Assembly: GCA_038117265.1 (NCBI GenBank)
Contig: JAYOFO010000001.1
Span: forward strand, 61,700-125,699
Source of the DNA: JAYPUG01 sp038117265
GTDB taxonomy: Bacteria; Pseudomonadota; Alphaproteobacteria; UBA6615
Reading direction: 5' to 3'
DNA: 64,000 nucleotides
In this document: in pieces, positions 60,964-64,000 of the stretch
How positions within the stretch are numbered: the stretch's first letter is position 1
Layout: every line of letters begins with the position of its first letter
Translations under genes and position numbers: made by a program
The notes under the pieces: generated by a model
What the model saw: the letters and a program-made list of their open reading frames with translations, nothing else
Database searches by the model: none
What the model was told of the DNA's origin: nothing

Positions 60964-62469
60964 ATGGCCGTCGCGACCGTCATCGACACCGATTCCTTCG
61001 CCGCGCGCTACGCGAACGGCGAGCCGCAGCTCGTCTGGACCGAGCTGGTCGCCGACCTCGAGACCCCGGTCTCGGCGCTGCTCAAGCTGGCGGCCGACGA
61101 GACCCACTCGATCCTGCTCGAATCCGTCGAGGGCGGTGCCGTGCGCGGGCGCTACTCGATCCTCGCCTACGCGCCCGACCTGATCTGGCGCTGCCGGGGC
61201 GAGGCCGCCGAGATCAACCGCAACGCGCTGGCCGATCCCGACGCCTTCGAGGCGATGGACGCACCCTCGCTCGAGGCGCTGGCCGCGCTCGTCGATGAGT
61301 GCCGGCTGGAGGTGCCGCCCGCCCTGCCGCCGATGGCGGCCGGCCTGTTCGGCTATTTCGGCTACGACGCGGTGCGCCTGATGGAGCGGCTGCCCGACGA
61401 CAATCCCGACCCGATCGGGATTCCGGACTCGGTGTTCATCCGGCCGACCGTCATCGCGGTGTTCGACAATGTCGCCGACAAGGTGAGCCTCGTCACCCCC
61501 GTCTGGCCCGACCCGGCCGTCGATTCCGACACGGCCTATGCGGCCGCCTGCCGGCGCCTGGACGAGACCGTCGCGCGCTTCGACCGCGGCGTACCGCGGA
61601 CCGCCAGCGTGCCCGAGGGGTCGGCCGTGGAACTGAAGGTCGCCTCGAACCGCAGCCAGGGCGAGTATCACGCCATGGTCGAGCGGGCGAAGGACTACAT
61701 CCGCGCCGGCGACATCTTCCAGGTCGTGCCCTCGCAGCGCTTCACCATCCCCTTCGACCTGCCGCCCACCGCCCTCTACCGCTCGCTGCGGCGTCTCAAC
61801 CCCTCGCCGTTCCTGTTCGTGCTGAACGTCGGCGACTTCGCGCTGGTCGGCTCGAGCCCCGAGATCCTCGTGCGCCTGCGCGACGGCACGGTGACGATCC
61901 GGCCGATCGCGGGCACCCGGCCGCGCGGCCAAACCCCCGACGAGGACGCCGCGCTGGCCGAGGACCTGCTGTCCGACCCCAAGGAACTGGCCGAGCACCT
62001 GATGCTGCTCGACCTGGGCCGCAACGATGTCGGCCGCGTCGCCGACATCGGCACGGTCGAGGTCACCGAGGACTTCGTGATCGAGCGCTACAGCCACGTC
62101 ATGCACATCGTCTCCAACGTCCAGGGCCGCGCGCGGGCCGACGTCAACGCCGTGCAGGCGCTGGCGGCGGGTTTCCCGGCGGGCACCGTGTCGGGCGCGC
62201 CGAAGATCCGGGCGATGGAGATCATCGACGAGCTGGAATCCGAGCGCCGCAGCTTCTATGCCGGTGCGGTCGGCTATTTCGCGGCCGACGGCTCCATGGA
62301 CACGTGCATCACCCTGCGCACCGGGCTGGTCAAGGACGGCAGGCTCTTCGTCCAGGCCGGCGGCGGCGTGGTCGCGGATTCCGATCCCGAGGCCGAGTAC
62401 CAGGAATCCAACAACAAGGCCCGGGCTCTGATCCGCGCCGCCGAGCAGGCCCACCGGTTCGTCAACTGA
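60964..62469 (+). CDS. trpE: Anthranilate synthase component I
   Basis: A 501-residue enzyme that turns chorismate and ammonia or glutamine into anthranilate, the first step of tryptophan synthesis. It has the tryptophan feedback-binding LLESVEGG near residue 50. The catalytic half shows FQVVPSQRF, RLNPSPFLF, GTRPRGQTPDEDAAL, HLMLLDLGRNDVGR, SHVMHIVS and the glycine-rich AGFPAGTVSGAPKIRAMEII. The trpG partner would be expected downstream but is not seen here, because a darcynin-like gene on the other strand follows at once. The stop overlaps that gene by 8 bp. Confidence 0.97.
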   Translation: MAVATVIDTDSFAARYANGEPQLVWTELVADLETPVSALLKLAADETHSILLESVEGGAVRGRYSILAYAPDLIWRCRGEAAEINRNALADPDAFEAMDAPSLEALAALVDECRLEVPPALPPMAAGLFGYFGYDAVRLMERLPDDNPDPIGIPDSVFIRPTVIAVFDNVADKVSLVTPVWPDPAVDSDTAYAAACRRLDETVARFDRGVPRTASVPEGSAVELKVASNRSQGEYHAMVERAKDYIRAGDIFQVVPSQRFTIPFDLPPTALYRSLRRLNPSPFLFVLNVGDFALVGSSPEILVRLRDGTVTIRPIAGTRPRGQTPDEDAALAEDLLSDPKELAEHLMLLDLGRNDVGRVADIGTVEVTEDFVIERYSHVMHIVSNVQGRARADVNAVQALAAGFPAGTVSGAPKIRAMEIIDELESERRSFYAGAVGYFAADGSMDTCITLRTGLVKDGRLFVQAGGGVVADSDPEAEYQESNNKARALIRAAEQAHRFVN

Positions 62470-62803
62470 CGCCGATCTTCTCGTCGTAAGCGACGGATGC
62501 GTTTTCCATCCCGATCAGAACGCGGTTGATATGGAAATACGGTGTCGAGAAGAGCGGCCCGTCTTTGATCTCCTCCCACATGCAGTGACAGACGAAAAGC
62601 GACGTGAACCGGCAGATCACGAAGTCCGAACAGGCGCCGCTGGTCGCGTCGGCGTCGTGCCAGGTCACCTCCACGCCGGAGTGCGCACGCACGATCTCCT
62701 GAAGCTTCTTCCAGTGTTCCAGGCGCACCGCGCGCGAGAGTTGCAGATAGGTCGGCTCGACTTTCAACTCGACGACAGCGACGTTGACAGGGGTTTCGGA
62801 CAT
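62462..62803 (-). CDS. Darcynin family protein of unknown function
   Basis: A 113-residue protein resembling the darcynin family, small dimeric alpha-beta-barrel-like proteins without known activity. Visible are RLEHWKKLQEIV, VTWHDADATSGACSDF (the family's W/F-D-A-E-A region), CRFTSLFVCHCMWEEIKDGPLF (MWEEIKDGPLF) and TPYFHINRVLIGMENA. Four cysteines lie in the middle. It overlaps the trpE stop by 8 bp in the opposite direction and blocks the normal trpE-trpG adjacency. Acquisition by transfer is possible, but its codon use is only slightly different from its neighbours. Confidence 0.75.
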   Translation of the reverse strand: MSETPVNVAVVELKVEPTYLQLSRAVRLEHWKKLQEIVRAHSGVEVTWHDADATSGACSDFVICRFTSLFVCHCMWEEIKDGPLFSTPYFHINRVLIGMENASVAYDEKIGVS

Positions 62804-63198
62804 CGCGGACTCCTCGGGCGGTTCGCTGATCGGGACTCAGCCAATCAGATTATCACGCCATGTTCCGTCCGCTGAAGGCTCCAGGCAGGCGGCTCTCAAT
62901 CGTCCGGACATCATTTCCACCGATCGTTCCACCGCTTTCTTTCGAACGGGGGACAATTCGCGACGATCGCGCTGGCGCCCGCCCGGCCTGAGCCGTACCA
63001 TCAATCCCGTCAACGCGGAGGAATACGCGCCGATGGGCGGGTGACCAAGCGACGGTTGAGCGAGCCAGTTCCGGGCGTTCGAGCAAAACCGAAGCGAGGC
63101 CTGGCCGAAGCCGGGGGCGGCGGAGGCCACTATCTCGACGAGAGGAACAGGGCTGCGGCGACGCGGCCCTGTTCTCGTTTCCGAGGCCCGAAAACGGA
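62804..63198. other. Intergenic region with no supported gene
   Basis: About 395 bp lie between the darcynin-like start and the deacetylase stop. Several frames are open on both strands, but none shows recognisable motifs, a convincing start context or a family match. A strong hairpin occurs at 63139-63177. Confidence 0.6.
63139..63177 (-). terminator. Hairpin downstream of the polysaccharide deacetylase gene
   Basis: CGAGA and AACAGGGC on one side pair with TCTCG and GCCCTGTT on the other, with a small bulge and a GC-rich loop. It lies 21 bp past the deacetylase stop on the minus strand. The following bases are not T-rich on that strand, while on the plus strand a short TTT follows, so it may act in either direction. 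Confidence 0.5.
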
Positions 63199-64000
63199 TC
63201 AGCGCGTGACCGGTTCGTTCGCCCGTCGCGCGATGGCGCTGACGGGCACCAGCGCAAAGCCGCGCGCCCGCGCGTCGGGCAGCCACTCGCGCAGCGCGTC
63301 GATGGTCGCATCCTTGGGGTGACCGATGGCGATGGCGTGGCCCTGGCGGCGCGCCACCTCCTCCACCTCGAGCAGCGCGGTGCGCACGGCGATCGGCGAC
63401 GGGTCGTGATCGAGGAAGACGTCGCGCCGCAGCGCCGGGATGCCGTGGCGGGCGGCCGCGGACTGGGCCACTGTCGCGCCCGACGTCCGGCTGTCGAGGA
63501 ACAGCAGGCCGCGCGCCGCGAGGCGGGTCATCACCGTGTCCATCAGCGCGGCATCCTCGGTCGCCCGGCTGCCCATATGGTTGTTGATCCCGACGAACCG
63601 GTCGAACTGCGTCAGATTCCAGTCGATCCGGCGGGCCAGTTCGGCCGGCCCCAACGCCGTCAGGAGCGCGTTGGGGCCCGGGTCCGCGCCCGCGCCCGAC
63701 GGCTCCATCGGCACATGGACCAGCAATTCGTGGCCGGCCGCGCGTGCCGCGCCCGCCTGCGCCGCCAGGTCGCGGGCATAGGCCAGGTAGGCCAGGGTCA
63801 GCGGCGCGGGCAATTCCATCGCCTTATCCGAACGGGCGCGGTCGACCCCCATATCGTCGATGACGATGGCGATCATCGGCTGGCCGGGCGCGACCGACGC
63901 GGGCATGGCGTTTCGCTCCCACGCCGGCTTCGGGCGCGGCGGCACCGCCGCCACCTGCGGTTCGGGCGCCGCCCTGGTGACCAGCGCGGCGGATCGCGCC
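63199..64000 (-). CDS. Divergent polysaccharide deacetylase family protein, 5' end cut by window edge
   Basis: The frame is open from 63199 to the right edge. A Pro/Ala-rich stretch (about 63900-64000) precedes the domain and suggests an N-terminal linker or anchor beyond the window. The YibQ-like (DUF610) domain has MIAIVIDDMGVDRA (IDDMG), HVPMEPSG, GINNHMGSRAT and HPKDATIDALREWL. It resembles carbohydrate deacetylases, although key metal ligands differ from the NodB family. It is predicted to be periplasmic, with an unknown substrate, and is often found after peptidase genes of the CtpA/EnvC type. Confidence 0.9.
   Translation of the reverse strand, partial: ARSAALVTRAAPEPQVAAVPPRPKPAWERNAMPASVAPGQPMIAIVIDDMGVDRARSDKAMELPAPLTLAYLAYARDLAAQAGAARAAGHELLVHVPMEPSGAGADPGPNALLTALGPAELARRIDWNLTQFDRFVGINNHMGSRATEDAALMDTVMTRLAARGLLFLDSRTSGATVAQSAAARHGIPALRRDVFLDHDPSPIAVRTALLEVEEVARRQGHAIAIGHPKDATIDALREWLPDARARGFALVPVSAIARRANEPVTR

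Noticed and set aside
63041..63322. Small plus-strand open frame after the darcynin-like gene
   Set aside because: It overlaps antisense the end of the polysaccharide deacetylase gene, runs through a hairpin and shows no recognisable sequence.

Overview
The window is about 64 kb of GC-rich DNA (roughly two-thirds G+C or more, estimated by eye). Gene orders point to an alphaproteobacterium of the Rhodospirillales type. The clearest markers are dusB-ntrB-ntrC-ntrY-ntrX-trkA-dat-hfq-hflX, rlpA-dacC-tmk-holB-metG-tatD-MBL, and the run from ispDF-pgpA-cinA through the pdh genes to ftsB-eno-kdsA-pyrG-secG-tpiA-ppiD-trpE. Two 100-N gaps are each flanked by an exact 55-bp duplication. That is the signature of a short-read de Bruijn (k=55) assembly, so this is probably a metagenome-derived scaffold and the gaps are artefacts rather than missing sequence.

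Layout. 1-13 kb is an accessory, catabolism-like region: a PEP-mutase/isocitrate-lyase-family enzyme, a broken Ca2+/Na+ antiporter next to tRNA-Ser(UGA), a CmcJ/NvfI-type oxidoreductase, a DMT exporter, a PilZ protein, two luciferase-like flavin oxidoreductases, two SDRs, an aldo/keto reductase, an acetamidase/formamidase, a persulfide dioxygenase-rhodanese fusion and an amidohydrolase. 12.9-13.7 kb is a scarred segment with a frameshifted gene and a small secreted protein that lacks a start codon. 13.8-22.3 kb is a co-directional cell-wall/replication/translation block (mltB, rlpA, dacC, tmk, holB, metG, tatD). 22.4-29.5 kb is mixed: a DsbA-like protein, a cytochrome b561-like protein, an SDR, a frameshifted Tad/VWA protein, mazG and a TPR-sulfotransferase.

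29.4-42.7 kb is read leftward and holds the nitrogen two-component cascade (NtrBC and NtrYX) with dusB upstream. It continues into TrkA, D-amino-acid aminotransferase, Hfq, HflX, an inositol-phosphatase-family enzyme and a 3-hydroxyisobutyrate-dehydrogenase-family enzyme. 42.8-46.4 kb holds a CcsA-like protein, diverging from ispDF-pgpA-cinA and a VOC protein. 46.4-59 kb is read leftward and holds the pyruvate dehydrogenase complex (E1 alpha, lipoylated E1 beta, E2, E3) with lipoyl synthase and a COQ10/RatA protein, then FtsB-like, enolase, KdsA, CTP synthase, SecG and triosephosphate isomerase. 59-62.5 kb is ppiD and trpE read rightward. A darcynin-like gene and the end of a divergent polysaccharide deacetylase close the window.

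How it fits together: the right 50 kb is core metabolism (central carbon, isoprenoid, Kdo and nitrogen control). The left 13 kb is a mosaic of oxidoreductases and hydrolases with no dedicated transcription factor in view. No CRISPR array, prophage or insertion sequence was seen. The most unusual signals are the lesions around tRNA-Ser and at 13.3 kb, overlapping perfect palindromes in an AT-rich island at 23.1 kb, a Tad/VWA gene with both a frameshift and a changed metal-site residue, and the repeated use of a 4-bp CTAG/CTAA shared stop at convergent gene ends.
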